Of a stretch of 64,000 nucleotides of DNA, positions 8,721 to 17,888 are shown piece by piece (position 1 is the first letter of the stretch; every line of letters begins with the position of its first letter). The translations under genes and the position numbers were made by a program. The stretch lies in assembly GCA_910578605.1 (NCBI GenBank), contig CAJTQG010000006.1:32540-96539 (forward strand). Reading direction: 5' to 3'. The notes beneath the pieces are model-generated. The model did not search any database. It was not told the origin of the DNA and saw only the letters and a program-made list of their open reading frames with translations. Source of the DNA: an uncultured Lachnospiraceae bacterium. GTDB taxonomy: Bacteria; Bacillota; Clostridia; Lachnospirales; Lachnospiraceae.

Positions 8721-10973
8721 CTATGCCTCCTCCAATGCCTCTAACTTTTTCAAAGTCTGAGATTTTTCCTGTGTATAGCGGAAAATACTCATTCCCAATG
8801 AAGGAACATTGATTTTAATGGAATGCTCCCGTCCGTCGCACTCCTGTGCTGCTGATTTCTTCACCCTAGGATTCACCAGACCGCAGCCACCAAAGCTCTC
8901 ATCATCTGTATTAAATATTTCCTTATATTTTCCTTCCCTTGGCACCCCAATCTTATAGTCCTCCCACTCCACTGCATCAAAATTGCATACTACCAGCAAA
9001 ATATCTGAGGATTTTTTTGACTTTCTGGCAAATACAACAATGCTCTCGTCCACGGAAAAATTGTTAATCCACTCAAAGCCCTCCGGCTCATGCTCTAATT
9101 CAAACAGCGCAGGTTCTTCCTTATACAGCTTCAACAATGCTTTCATAAATTCATAAAATTCTCTATGACTGTTTTCCTGCAGCAATTCCCAGTCTAAACT
9201 TCTCTCCTCTGACCATTCTCTCTCCTGGGCAAAATCCTGTCCCATAAATAACAATTTCTTTCCCGGATGAGTCATCCAGTAACCCATAGCTAATCTAAGA
9301 TTGGCATACTTTGCCGCCACAGAATCTCCCGGCATTTTCCCAAGCATAGAACCCTTTCCATGAACTACCTCATCATGGGAGAGCACAAGCATAAATTTTT
9401 CACTGTAAGCATAAATCATGCTGAAAATCAACTCACCATAATGCTCTTTTCTGTAGAGGGGAGGACACTGCATATAAGACAGAAAATCATTCATCCAGCC
9501 CATATTCCATTTATAGTCAAAGCCCAGACTTCCCTCCTCCAACTCTCCGGTTACCATAGGCCACGCTGTAGATTCCTCCGCCACCAATATTCCACCAGGA
9601 AACTTCTTGTGAAATACTTTGCTCAAATGCTTCAGAAACTCTATTGCCTCCAAATTTTCCTTGCCGCCGTAAATATTTGGAATCCACTCACCATTCTGCT
9701 TTCCGTAATCTAAGTACAGCATAGACGCCACGGCATCCATTCGGATACCGTCTGCATGGTACTTCTCCATCCAGAACAGAGCGCTGGATATGAGAAAATT
9801 AGAAACCTCCGGTCTTCCATAGTTATAGATAAGAGTTCCCCAGTGGGGATGAAATCCTTGACGCTTGTCCGCATGTTCATAAAGACAAGTTCCGTCAAAT
9901 TCCGCCAAACCAAACTCATCCTTTGGAAAATGAGCCGGCACCCAGTCTAGAATCACCCCGATTCCCTGCTCATGCATATAATTCATAAAATAGGCAAAAT
10001 CCTCCGGCTCCCCATGTCTGCTGGTTGGAGCAAAATAACCGGTCACCTGGTAACCCCAAGATGCATCCAGGGGGTGCTCCATCACTGGCATTACCTCTAT
10101 ATGAGTATACCCCGTCTCCTTCACATAATCCGCAATCATAGGAGCTAACTCCCGATAATTATAGAAAGATTCCCTGTCCTCCTGAGGCTTCTTCCATGAA
10201 CCTAAATGGACTTCATACACTAACATTGGACTTTTCTTAATCGACTCTTGTTTTCTGCCATCCATCCACTTTTTATCACTCCACTTAAAATCCGATATAT
10301 CTTGAATAATCGATGCCGTATTGGGGCGCAGCTCACTGCCAAAACTGTATGGGTCAGACTTTAGCACACTCTCCCGCCCATGACGCATAATTTCATATTT
10401 ATAATATTGACCAATCTTTGCCCCAGGAATAAACAATTCAAAGATTCCTGTCTCCTCCCTGCGGTTCATCAAATGAAAACGATTATCCCAGTTATTAAAA
10501 TCCCCCACAACACTTACCGCTGCTGCCATTGGCGCCCACACAGCAAAAAGTACGCCCTTGATTCCATCTATTTCCATAGGATGAGCTCCTAAGTATTCAT
10601 AGCTGTTATACTGTACGCCTGCATTATATTTTTCCAGCTCCTTCACAGGCAATATCGGCTCAAAGGCATAGGCATCCACAAATTCCCGAATTCTGCCGTC
10701 ATAATTTTCCACTATAATTTTATAGCGTATTCTCTTTTTTTCCTTGAGCATAACACAGTAATAACCGTCATCCTCCACCCGCTCCATCTCAACTAACTTC
10801 TGAGTGTCTAAGTTTTTCAGAGCCACCCTTTTCCCATCCGGCACATAAGTCTGAACCAACAGACCTCCCCTGACTAAGCGCTGCCCCAACACCTTTGACG
10901 GACAATCACTGTCCAAATAAACTACCGCCTCGATTTCCGGCCAATTCATATATTGATACATTTTATCGCTCAT
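8721..10973 (-). CDS. glgB: 1,4-alpha-glucan branching enzyme (GH13)
   Basis: Introduces alpha-1,6 branches in glycogen. About 750 residues. An N-terminal extension is followed by a CBM48 (PMAAAVSVVGDFNNWDN, about 150-170), then the GH13 barrel: YEVHLGSWKK, the nucleophile Asp in ADGIRMDAV, the acid Glu in ILVAEESTAWP and the LSHDEVVHGKGSM region, and finally an all-beta C-terminal domain. The ATG at 10973 has GAGGAG 5 nt before it. Other glycogen genes (glgA, glgC, glgP) are not nearby, so this copy is detached from a glg operon and lies behind folate genes. Confidence 0.94.
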   Translation of the reverse strand: MSDKMYQYMNWPEIEAVVYLDSDCPSKVLGQRLVRGGLLVQTYVPDGKRVALKNLDTQKLVEMERVEDDGYYCVMLKEKKRIRYKIIVENYDGRIREFVDAYAFEPILPVKELEKYNAGVQYNSYEYLGAHPMEIDGIKGVLFAVWAPMAAAVSVVGDFNNWDNRFHLMNRREETGIFELFIPGAKIGQYYKYEIMRHGRESVLKSDPYSFGSELRPNTASIIQDISDFKWSDKKWMDGRKQESIKKSPMLVYEVHLGSWKKPQEDRESFYNYRELAPMIADYVKETGYTHIEVMPVMEHPLDASWGYQVTGYFAPTSRHGEPEDFAYFMNYMHEQGIGVILDWVPAHFPKDEFGLAEFDGTCLYEHADKRQGFHPHWGTLIYNYGRPEVSNFLISSALFWMEKYHADGIRMDAVASMLYLDYGKQNGEWIPNIYGGKENLEAIEFLKHLSKVFHKKFPGGILVAEESTAWPMVTGELEEGSLGFDYKWNMGWMNDFLSYMQCPPLYRKEHYGELIFSMIYAYSEKFMLVLSHDEVVHGKGSMLGKMPGDSVAAKYANLRLAMGYWMTHPGKKLLFMGQDFAQEREWSEERSLDWELLQENSHREFYEFMKALLKLYKEEPALFELEHEPEGFEWINNFSVDESIVVFARKSKKSSDILLVVCNFDAVEWEDYKIGVPREGKYKEIFNTDDESFGGCGLVNPRVKKSAAQECDGREHSIKINVPSLGMSIFRYTQEKSQTLKKLEALEEA

Positions 10974-11036
10974 ATCGCTCCTCTTTTCTTCTATGCTTCT
11001 GCAGATTCTATTTACTCCATATTTATTTTCTATAAT

Positions 11037-11873
11037 CTATAATTCCTGTCCTGGATTGTTCTCCTGCCACTTTTTCCAAAGGTCGGTCACCGTCTGCCCA
11101 CTTGGAGCGTGAACTGCATAGGGCGCAATCTGGGCTAATGGCTCAAGCACAAATCCTCTCTCCTCCATATATGGGTGAGGCAGCTTTAAATCTTCCTCCC
11201 ACATCATAACCTGCTCATACATTAAAATATCAATATCCAATGTTCTCGGTCCCCAATGCACCTCCCTAGTTCTGCCTGCAGACAGTTCAATTTCTTTCAC
11301 AAGCATAAGCAGCTCCTGGGGTGATAATAATGTTTCTAGTATAATACAGCCATTTAAGAAATTGTCCTGCTCTATCATCCCTACTGGCTTTGTCTCAATA
11401 TAGTGGGATACCTTCTTCACCCGGCATTCCTGGCTCTCCCCCAACCGTTCTACCGCTGTGTTTAAATAATTCTCCTTATCTCCCATATTAGAGCCGATAG
11501 ACAGATAAGCTTTATTCCAACCCCTGGTTATCTCCACTCCTACATTTTTCAATGGTAAGCCAATAGGCGCCCACGGCTTTTTAATTGTAACCGACAGACA
11601 GCTAATCTGCTCATATTGTTTTAAAATCTGCTCCGCCACAGCCTCCGCAGCAGCCTCAATCAAATGAAATGTATTACTCTGCAGATAGTTGCAGATAAAA
11701 TGACACAAATCCCCATAGTCCACAGAACACTCTATATTGTCACTCATTCCCGCTTTTCTGGCATCTAAATGTATACATGCAGACACCAAAAACTTTTGTC
11801 CCAGTTTTTTCTCCTCCGGAAAAACGCCGTGGTTGGCATATACTTCCAAATCCTGAATCCATATCTTGTCCAT
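11037..11873 (-). CDS. folK: fused dihydroneopterin aldolase / HPPK (FolB-FolK)
   Basis: Two consecutive folate steps in one polypeptide of 278 residues. Residues 1-118 are dihydroneopterin aldolase (IQDLEVYANHGVFPEEKKLGQ, and IEAAAEAVAEQIL in the middle). Residues about 122-278 are 6-hydroxymethyl-7,8-dihydropterin pyrophosphokinase (AYLSIGSNMGDKENYL, then WGPRTLDIDILMY and LPHPYMEERGFVLEPLAQI). The fusion is common in Clostridia and channels 7,8-dihydroneopterin to the pyrophosphorylated pterin used by FolP, which is encoded 24 bp upstream. The ATG is preceded by AGGAGAAGTAC. Confidence 0.94.
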   Translation of the reverse strand: MDKIWIQDLEVYANHGVFPEEKKLGQKFLVSACIHLDARKAGMSDNIECSVDYGDLCHFICNYLQSNTFHLIEAAAEAVAEQILKQYEQISCLSVTIKKPWAPIGLPLKNVGVEITRGWNKAYLSIGSNMGDKENYLNTAVERLGESQECRVKKVSHYIETKPVGMIEQDNFLNGCIILETLLSPQELLMLVKEIELSAGRTREVHWGPRTLDIDILMYEQVMMWEEDLKLPHPYMEERGFVLEPLAQIAPYAVHAPSGQTVTDLWKKWQENNPGQEL

Positions 11874-11896
11874 AAACTGTACTTCTCCTCTCTCAG

Positions 11897-12724
11897 TCAG
11901 CTCATAAGAATAGCCTTTGTCATCTTGATAGCACGAATATTCTCCTTCACGTCATGAACCCGCACAAAAGAACATCCCTTTAATACACCTAATACTGTTG
12001 TCACCAAGGTTCCCTCCAAGCGCTTGTCCACAGGCAAATCTAATGTCAAACCAATCATGGACTTTCTCGATGCACCAAGCAATATGGGATATCCCAGCTC
12101 TAACAGCCTGTCTAAATGGTTCATCACCTGCAGGTTCATCTGATATGTCTTTCCAAAGCCAATTCCCGGGTCTAAAATAATCTTATCCTCCTCTATTCCG
12201 GCTTTCTTGGCAATCTGAAGTGTCTTTTCTAAATCAGCCAGCACCTCCTTCATGAAAACCTCCTGCTCACTTTTCCCCCCATCCTCAAAGGGCATATTAC
12301 GGTTATGCATGAGACAACAGGGCACCTTGGCCTGGCCAATCACCGCCGCCATTTTCTGATCATATTTCAGCCCCCATATATCATTGACCAAATCGGCTCC
12401 CGCCTCTATGGCTGCCTTTGCCACTCTGCTTTTATAAGTGTCAATAGAAATAGGAATATCAAAACGACGCTTCAACTCCTCAATGATAGGCACCACTCTT
12501 AAAATCTCCTCCTCGTCTGTCAGCATTGTATAACCCGGCCTAGTAGATTCGCCTCCCACATCAATAATATGAGCTCCCTCCTTTATCATGGTCTGTGCAT
12601 GAGCCAGAGCAGCATCCATGTTATTGTAACTTCCCCCGTCAGAAAAGGAGTCTGGTGTTACATTCAAAATCCCCATCACGTACACTTCTTGCTTTAAGTC
12701 AAAATTTTTCCTGCCGATTCTCAT
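11897..12724 (-). CDS. folP: dihydropteroate synthase
   Basis: Condenses hydroxymethyldihydropterin pyrophosphate with p-aminobenzoate; it is the sulfonamide target. The 275 residues show both signatures: MGILNVTPDSFSDGG near the start, and GGESTRPGYT. LDPGIGFGKT and LGASRKSMIG follow in the barrel. The start MRIGRKNF has GGCAGGAGACA just upstream, and its ATG overlaps the stop of a 32-codon upstream open frame (ATGA). It leads into folB-folK and then glgB on the same strand. Confidence 0.95.
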   Translation of the reverse strand: MRIGRKNFDLKQEVYVMGILNVTPDSFSDGGSYNNMDAALAHAQTMIKEGAHIIDVGGESTRPGYTMLTDEEEILRVVPIIEELKRRFDIPISIDTYKSRVAKAAIEAGADLVNDIWGLKYDQKMAAVIGQAKVPCCLMHNRNMPFEDGGKSEQEVFMKEVLADLEKTLQIAKKAGIEEDKIILDPGIGFGKTYQMNLQVMNHLDRLLELGYPILLGASRKSMIGLTLDLPVDKRLEGTLVTTVLGVLKGCSFVRVHDVKENIRAIKMTKAILMS

Positions 12725-12817
12725 TGTCTCCTGCCTTTCTCCTGATGTCTCCTATAGAAATCATCCCGCCGAACAATTTCCATGTCAATATTGTCCATTT
12801 TCTTTACCAATATGTCC

Positions 12818-12846
12818 ATTTTAACATAGACAGCACTAATTCACAA
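12818..12846 (-). promoter_or_regulatory. folP promoter (extended -10)
   Basis: TTGTGA (12841-12846), 17 nt, TAAAAT (12818-12823) with TGT in front of the -10, minus strand. It sits between aroK and folP, so the folate genes can be transcribed apart from aroK. Confidence 0.5.
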
Positions 12847-12880
12847 CTTCCTTCTTAGGATACTTAGCAATTATAACCGT

Positions 12881-13384
12881 TCAGCCTTCAAGGAAACTGT
12901 GACTGGCAATTTCTTTGGCTATACAAGATATTTCTTTATTTTCACAATCCACTGTCAACTCTGCATATTTTTCATATAACGGCTTCCTCTCCGCATACAA
13001 CTCCTCCAAAGTCTGCCCCTCCTTTATGGAAACCCCTCTCTCCTCCAAATCCCCCAGACGCTCCTTCAAGCTCTCACAGGAAAGCTGCAGATACACAATA
13101 ATGCCAATGCTTTTCAGATGCTCCATTGCCTCCCTTCCATACACAACACTTCCCCCTGTTGCAATAACGGTCTGATCGGTTGTGATTGCTGCATTCACTT
13201 GATTTTCCACTTGATTAAATTCTTCCAGCCCTCTCTGCGCAATAATTTCATGAAGTAATTGTCCCTCTCTCTCCTGAATCAATAGGTCTGAATCTAAAAA
13301 ACGAAAGCCCAAAATTTTGGCAAGTACCACTCCTATTGTACTTTTTCCGCTTCCAGGCATACCAATTAAAACTATATTTTTCAC
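12881..13384 (-). CDS. aroK: shikimate kinase
   Basis: Phosphorylates shikimate in the chorismate pathway. About 167 residues: Walker A GMPGSGKST near residue 8-16, the DSD shikimate-binding segment (FLDSDLLI), and the Gly-rich VIATGGSVVYG motif; the LID region (LEELYAERKPLYEKYAE) carries the conserved RxPLYE. An ATG at 13408 is in frame, but AAGGAGGAGAG is ideally placed for the GTG at 13384, so I choose the GTG. A shikimate/chorismate step beside p-aminobenzoate-using folate genes makes pathway sense. Confidence 0.93.
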   Translation of the reverse strand: MKNIVLIGMPGSGKSTIGVVLAKILGFRFLDSDLLIQEREGQLLHEIIAQRGLEEFNQVENQVNAAITTDQTVIATGGSVVYGREAMEHLKSIGIIVYLQLSCESLKERLGDLEERGVSIKEGQTLEELYAERKPLYEKYAELTVDCENKEISCIAKEIASHSFLEG

Positions 13385-13528
13385 TATTCTCTCCTCCTTG
13401 TGTGTCATTTAATAACTATCCTTAGGATTACCAGCTATTCCATACTCATTTTAGCTGTCAAGGTAATGAAAGCTTACCATTTAGAAAATAGAACGTCAAT
13501 GTATTATTGTATTTTTCTAAAAACCTAG

Positions 13529-13592
13529 TTGTATTTTCTTCTATTTATGCTAGAATTGAAATATTGCGACTATCATTGTCAATAATGATAGT
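13529..13592 (+). promoter_or_regulatory. typA promoter with start-site hairpin
   Basis: TTGTAT (13529-13534), 16 nt, TAGAAT (13551-13556) with an extended TGC. Shortly after the expected start of transcription lies a perfect 9-bp inverted repeat: ACTATCATT (13569-13577) and AATGATAGT (13584-13592), with a 6-nt loop. It may be an operator or a stabilising 5' hairpin. Confidence 0.55.
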
Positions 13593-13623
13593 ATAAGATT
13601 TAGCAGAAAGAAGGATGAAAACA

Positions 13624-15450
13624 ATGAAAACCACGCGAGAGGATATTCGTAATATTGCCATAATTGCCCATGTAGACCACGGCAAAACAACATTGGTGGA
13701 CGAGCTTTTAAAACAAAGCGGAGTGTTCCGTCAAAACCAGGAGGTTTTAGAGCGAGTCATGGACTCCAATGATATCGAGAGGGAGAGAGGCATTACTATC
13801 CTGTCCAAAAATACAGCTGTCGTTTACAAAGACACAAAAATCAATATTATCGACACACCAGGTCATGCGGATTTCGGCGGAGAGGTGGAGCGAGTTCTGA
13901 AAATGGTAAATGGAGTAATCCTAGTAGTAGATGCCTTTGAGGGAGCTATGCCTCAGACAAAATTTGTCTTGAAAAAGGCTTTGGAATTAAGTCTGCCCGT
14001 TATTGTATGTATCAATAAAATTGACCGCCCTGAGGCAAGACCTGATGAAGTAATTGATGAGGTATTAGAGCTTTTGATGGATTTAGATGCCAGTGAGGAG
14101 CAGCTAGACTGTCCCTTCGTTTTCGCATCTGCTAAAAACGGCTTTGCCGTAAAAGATTTAGATGAGCCGCGGGAAAACATGATACCTTTATTTGAAACAA
14201 TTTTAGATTATATTCCTGCTCCTGAAGGTGACCCAGATGCCAACACTCAGGTACTTATCAGCACTATCGACTACAATGAATATGTAGGCCGTATCGGCGT
14301 AGGCAAAGTGGATAACGGATTTTTAAAGGTAAACCAAGATTTGGTTCTTGTAAATGCCCACGAACCTGACTTTAACAAGAAAATCAAAATCGGAAAGCTG
14401 TATGAATTTGACGGACTGAACAAAGTGGAGGTGACTGAGGCAGGAATCGGCTCTATCGTGGCAATCTCCGGTATCCCTGACATTAAAATCGGAGATACTA
14501 TCTGTTCCCCAGAAAGCCCAGAACCAATTCCTTTCCAAAAAATATCCGAGCCTACTATTTCCATGCAGTTTATGGTAAACGACAGTCCTCTTGCGGGACA
14601 GGAGGGTAAATTTGTAACTTCCCGTCATATACGTGACCGTCTCTTCCGTGAATTAAATACAGATGTCAGCCTCCGTGTGGAGGAAACTGACACAACAGAA
14701 TGTTATAAGGTTTCCGGCCGGGGCGAGCTCCATTTATCTGTGTTAATCGAAAATATGCGCCGTGAGGGTTACGAGTTTGCTGTAAGCAAGGCGGAGGTGC
14801 TCTATAAAACAAACGAACGAGGAAAAAAGATGGAGCCAATGGAAATCGCCTATGTAGATGTACCGGAGGAATTTGCCGGAAATGTCATTCAAAAATTAAG
14901 CTCCAGAAAAGGAGAACTTCAAGGTATGAGCGCAGTCAGCGGAGGTTATCAGAGATTGGAGTTTTCCATCCCCTCCCGTGGACTTATCGGATACAGGGGA
15001 GAATTTATGACCGATACAAAGGGAAATGGCATTTTAAACACTACCTTTGACGGCTATGATGATTACCGTGGGGATATGATGTACCGCAAACAGGGCTCCC
15101 TCATTGCCTTTGAGAACGGCGAATCCATTACCTATGGCCTTTTCAATGCCCAGGAGAGAGGCACCCTTTTTATCGGACCAGGTGAAAAGGTATACGCTGG
15201 AATGGTAATCGGTCAAACAGGAAAAGCGGAGGATATAGAGGTAAATGTGTGTAAGAAAAAGCAGCTTACCAACACCCGGGCCTCCGGCTCCGATGATGCC
15301 TTAAAGCTGACTCCTCCTAAAATCTTAAGCTTAGAGCAATGTCTGGAATTTATTGATACGGACGAGTTGTTGGAAATCACACCAACCAGCCTTCGCATCC
15401 GCAAGAAAATTTTAGACCCCACTATGAGAAAACGTGCTTCAAGAAAATAA
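13624..15450 (+). CDS. typA: TypA/BipA ribosome-associated GTPase
   Basis: Translational GTPase that binds ribosomes and helps 50S assembly and stress or cold growth. About 608 residues. G1 is AHVDHGKTTLVD, G2 lies in RERGITI, G3 is DTPGHADFGGEVER and G4 is NKIDRPEARPDEV. EF-G-like domains follow, then the BipA-specific C-terminus (FSIPSRGLIGYRGEF, QERGTLFIGPGEKVYAG, NTRASGSDDALKL). An ATG at 13615 is in frame, but the AGAAGG site fits the ATG at 13624 better. Confidence 0.96.
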   Translation: MKTTREDIRNIAIIAHVDHGKTTLVDELLKQSGVFRQNQEVLERVMDSNDIERERGITILSKNTAVVYKDTKINIIDTPGHADFGGEVERVLKMVNGVILVVDAFEGAMPQTKFVLKKALELSLPVIVCINKIDRPEARPDEVIDEVLELLMDLDASEEQLDCPFVFASAKNGFAVKDLDEPRENMIPLFETILDYIPAPEGDPDANTQVLISTIDYNEYVGRIGVGKVDNGFLKVNQDLVLVNAHEPDFNKKIKIGKLYEFDGLNKVEVTEAGIGSIVAISGIPDIKIGDTICSPESPEPIPFQKISEPTISMQFMVNDSPLAGQEGKFVTSRHIRDRLFRELNTDVSLRVEETDTTECYKVSGRGELHLSVLIENMRREGYEFAVSKAEVLYKTNERGKKMEPMEIAYVDVPEEFAGNVIQKLSSRKGELQGMSAVSGGYQRLEFSIPSRGLIGYRGEFMTDTKGNGILNTTFDGYDDYRGDMMYRKQGSLIAFENGESITYGLFNAQERGTLFIGPGEKVYAGMVIGQTGKAEDIEVNVCKKKQLTNTRASGSDDALKLTPPKILSLEQCLEFIDTDELLEITPTSLRIRKKILDPTMRKRASRK

Positions 15451-15497
15451 TAAAATACTTACTCTCTACTGCTCTAAATTACTGCATATTACATGAC

Positions 15498-15535
15498 AAA
15501 AAATACTCCGTCATTTTACTGGCGGAGTATTTGCT
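15498..15535 (-). terminator. bidirectional terminator, deacetylase/typA
   Basis: Stem AAATACTCCG (15501-15510) with CGGAGTATTT (15523-15532), loop 12 nt. On the minus strand the stem runs into six Ts, so it ends the deacetylase message; its TGA stop lies in the loop. On the plus strand it can also stop typA. Confidence 0.85.
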
Positions 15536-16227
15536 TTATCATAAAAATGATTCAACTTTGGTATGTCCTCTATTGTGACAAACTGATAGCCCTGCTCCTG
15601 CAGTTCATCTACAATCTGCAGAGCTGCCTGTACTGAAGTTGGATAAATATCATGGAGAAGAATAATTCCGTCTGCTTTTGCCTTCTTTTTCACATGCCTC
15701 ACAACAGAGCTGGTATTCAGCACAGACCAATCTAAAGGGTCAATTGTCCACAAAACCGGTTCCATATCTATAGCACATTCTAATTTATCATTCCAAGAAC
15801 CATAGGGGGGACGAATGAAGTTTACCTTTTGTCCGGTAATCCTTTCTATCACTTCATTTGACATCTCCACCTCCTCACATGCCTTTTCGTCCGACAGAGA
15901 TGTAAGCTTTACATGATTGTATGTATGACTTCCAATACAATGTCCCTCCTGGTACATTCTTCTAACAAGCTCCTCATTTTTCTCCACATTTTTTCCAATC
16001 AAAAAAAAGGTGGCTTTCACTCCTCTTTCCTTTAAACCATCTAAAAGCTCTTTTGTATATTTTTCATGGGGACCATCGTCAAAAGTCAAAGCAATTTTCT
16101 TTTTCTCCCCTAAATTTCCCTGTTGAATTTCCCTTGTCCTATCTTTCATTCTTAGAGGCAGACACAAAAAAAGCAGTAGCACATCTACATATAAAAGGAG
16201 CAATATCCAAACCTTCTGAATCTTCAC
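15511..16227 (-). CDS. membrane-anchored polysaccharide deacetylase (NodB domain)
   Basis: Removes N-acetyl groups from cell-wall glycans (CE4 family, metal dependent). About 238 residues. An N-terminal hydrophobic anchor lies near residues 7-25 (WILLLLYVDVLLLFLCLPL). The NodB motifs follow: TFDDGPHEKYT (motif 1, catalytic and metal Asp), GSHTYNHVKL (motif 2, metal His pair), RPPYGSWNDK (motif 3), LWTIDPLDW (motif 4) and IILLHDIYPTS (motif 5). All key residues are present. It is convergent with typA, with the terminator overlapping the last codons. Peptidoglycan or spore-cortex deacetylases such as PdaA/PdaB are the closest types I recall; the substrate is not decidable. Confidence 0.88.
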   Translation of the reverse strand: MKIQKVWILLLLYVDVLLLFLCLPLRMKDRTREIQQGNLGEKKKIALTFDDGPHEKYTKELLDGLKERGVKATFFLIGKNVEKNEELVRRMYQEGHCIGSHTYNHVKLTSLSDEKACEEVEMSNEVIERITGQKVNFIRPPYGSWNDKLECAIDMEPVLWTIDPLDWSVLNTSSVVRHVKKKAKADGIILLHDIYPTSVQAALQIVDELQEQGYQFVTIEDIPKLNHFYDKANTPPVK

Positions 16228-16252
16228 TTTCCAAACCTCTCTCTTTGTATTA

Positions 16253-16314
16253 CTAAGGCGGTTAAATATGGAACAAATTCAAATTAGAAACACGCTCATA
16301 TTTAACCGCCTTAG
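16253..16314. repeat. perfect 18-bp inverted repeat downstream of larC
   Basis: Arms 16253-16270 (CTAAGGCGGTTAAATATG) and 16297-16314 are exact reverse complements around a 26-nt loop. It lies between larC and the deacetylase gene, both on the minus strand, so it could end the larC message. No T-run follows. It could also be a small non-coding repeat element. Confidence 0.65.
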
Positions 16315-16423
16315 AATGCTATCCTGTTACATTTTATGCATACTGCTTTTCCTGTATTCTTAAATCAATTAATCCATTTCTATTACTTCTTTTGTATTCA
16401 CCATTTCCTTTACTTCATTTTTA

Positions 16424-17830
16424 TCATTCTTTTATCTGCTGCCTGACTTGAGCAATAGAGAGATTTTTTTCTCTGGCAATTCGTGCCAAATCTTCATATT
16501 CTATCTTCTCTCTTTTGACACCATACCCCTTAGAACACTTTACATGCACCTCACCATAAGGCGTTTGCGTTATTTTCTCCTCTCTTCTGAGCACATAACG
16601 ACTACATACATATTCCCTGATTCCCAATGTAGATGTACACTGAAATATTAATTTTATCAACCTTTCTTTTTCGTCGGGCTTACACAGACAACACAAAACA
16701 ATTCCCGGGCGATTCTTTTTCATCTGAGCGCTAGTAGTATAAACCTCCAATGCACCATACTCTATTAGTTCACCTGTAGCAAAACCAATCTCCTCCGGCG
16801 TCATATCATCCAGATTACAACTCAATTCTACAATGGTATCCATCATACTGTCATTGTCAACATTCCCTGTACCTTCACCTTGATTCACATTATCGCTCAT
16901 GCTCATTGACTGCTCTGGCTCCACTGTCTCCCCCATCATAACTCTCACACAGTTGGCAGCGTCAAAATCCTTATTTCCCATTCCATAGCCTGTTTTTTCC
17001 ACACACATAACGGGAGAACTGCCATAGCGGGATACAAAATGTTTCAGCAGCGCAGCTCCTGTGGGGGTGCAAAGCTCGCCCTTTACATTTCCTCCATAAG
17101 TAGGCACTCCCTGTAAAATATATGCCGTGGCAGGTGCAGGTACTGGAAGGATACCATGGGCGCACTGCACCTGACCGCTTCCAACATGTACAGGAGATGC
17201 CAGGATTTGGGATGGAGATAACTCATATAACAGCCAACACACACCTACCACATCTGTAATGGCATCCATTGTTCCTACTTCATGAAAATGAATTTCATTG
17301 ACAGGTTTTCCATGGGCAGCTCCCTCCGCCTGAGCAATCAGCTTGTACACTGCTGCCACATCATCTTTTACCTTTTGGGGTACTTCAAGGTTGGAAATAA
17401 TTGCTTCCACCTCCGTCATTCCAGTATGTATATGGGAATGATTATGACCATGGTCTTTATGTTGGTGCTCATGATGATGGTCATGACTATGCTCTTTATG
17501 TTGGTGCTCATGGTGATGGTCATGACTATGCTCTTTATGTTGGTGTTCATGATGATGGTCATGACTATGTTCTTTATGTTGGTGCTCATGGTGATGATGG
17601 CTATGATTATGGTCAGCACTTATCTCTTCCTGTCCATCTACAAAAACTGCAACGTGGGTTCCAACAATTCCGCATTTTACACTTGGCTGTACTTTTACCT
17701 CCACATTGGGAATCCCTATATGATTTAACCGATTGATAAAATCCTCTGGGGCTGGATGCAGCTCCAACAATGCTGACATTAACATATCTCCTGCTGCTCC
17801 CATATTACATTCTATATACAATGTCTTCAT
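16424..17830 (-). CDS. larC: nickel-pincer cofactor biosynthesis protein LarC
   Basis: LarC inserts nickel into the pincer nucleotide cofactor of lactate racemase and related enzymes (CTP-dependent cyclometallase). 468 residues in one open frame: N-terminal YIECNMGAAGDMLMSALLEL, the HEVGTMDAITDVVG motif, CTPTGAALLKHF, and the C-terminal half with CNLDDMTPEEIGFA. A histidine-rich insert of about 60 residues (about 73-135), built from 13-residue units, probably stores nickel. In Lactobacillus plantarum larC needs a frameshift to join two frames; here it is continuous. larA, larB and larE are absent from the window, so the client enzyme is unknown. Confidence 0.92.
   Translation of the reverse strand: MKTLYIECNMGAAGDMLMSALLELHPAPEDFINRLNHIGIPNVEVKVQPSVKCGIVGTHVAVFVDGQEEISADHNHSHHHHEHQHKEHSHDHHHEHQHKEHSHDHHHEHQHKEHSHDHHHEHQHKDHGHNHSHIHTGMTEVEAIISNLEVPQKVKDDVAAVYKLIAQAEGAAHGKPVNEIHFHEVGTMDAITDVVGVCWLLYELSPSQILASPVHVGSGQVQCAHGILPVPAPATAYILQGVPTYGGNVKGELCTPTGAALLKHFVSRYGSSPVMCVEKTGYGMGNKDFDAANCVRVMMGETVEPEQSMSMSDNVNQGEGTGNVDNDSMMDTIVELSCNLDDMTPEEIGFATGELIEYGALEVYTTSAQMKKNRPGIVLCCLCKPDEKERLIKLIFQCTSTLGIREYVCSRYVLRREEKITQTPYGEVHVKCSKGYGVKREKIEYEDLARIAREKNLSIAQVRQQIKE
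17456..17601. repeat. 39-bp tandem repeat inside larC
   Basis: Four copies with exact 39-bp phase start at 17456, 17495, 17534 and 17573, differing by a few bases. Each codes for a His-rich 13-residue unit (HHHEHQHKEHSHD). The phase keeps the frame, so copy number can vary without breaking larC. Confidence 0.9.
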
Positions 17831-17888
17831 ATTTTCCCTTTACCCTTCCTGTCATTCCAGTAAAATCTACCTAAACAGCAGCATTTTG

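Noticed and set aside
12724..12823. 32-codon frame before folP ending in ATGA overlap
   Set aside because: Starts beside the -10 element with no ribosome site; noted in the folP entry but not called as a gene.
17282..17736. Long plus-strand frames opposite larC, Met- and Tyr/His-rich
   Set aside because: They are the antisense of the 39-bp His repeat; composition follows from the repeat.
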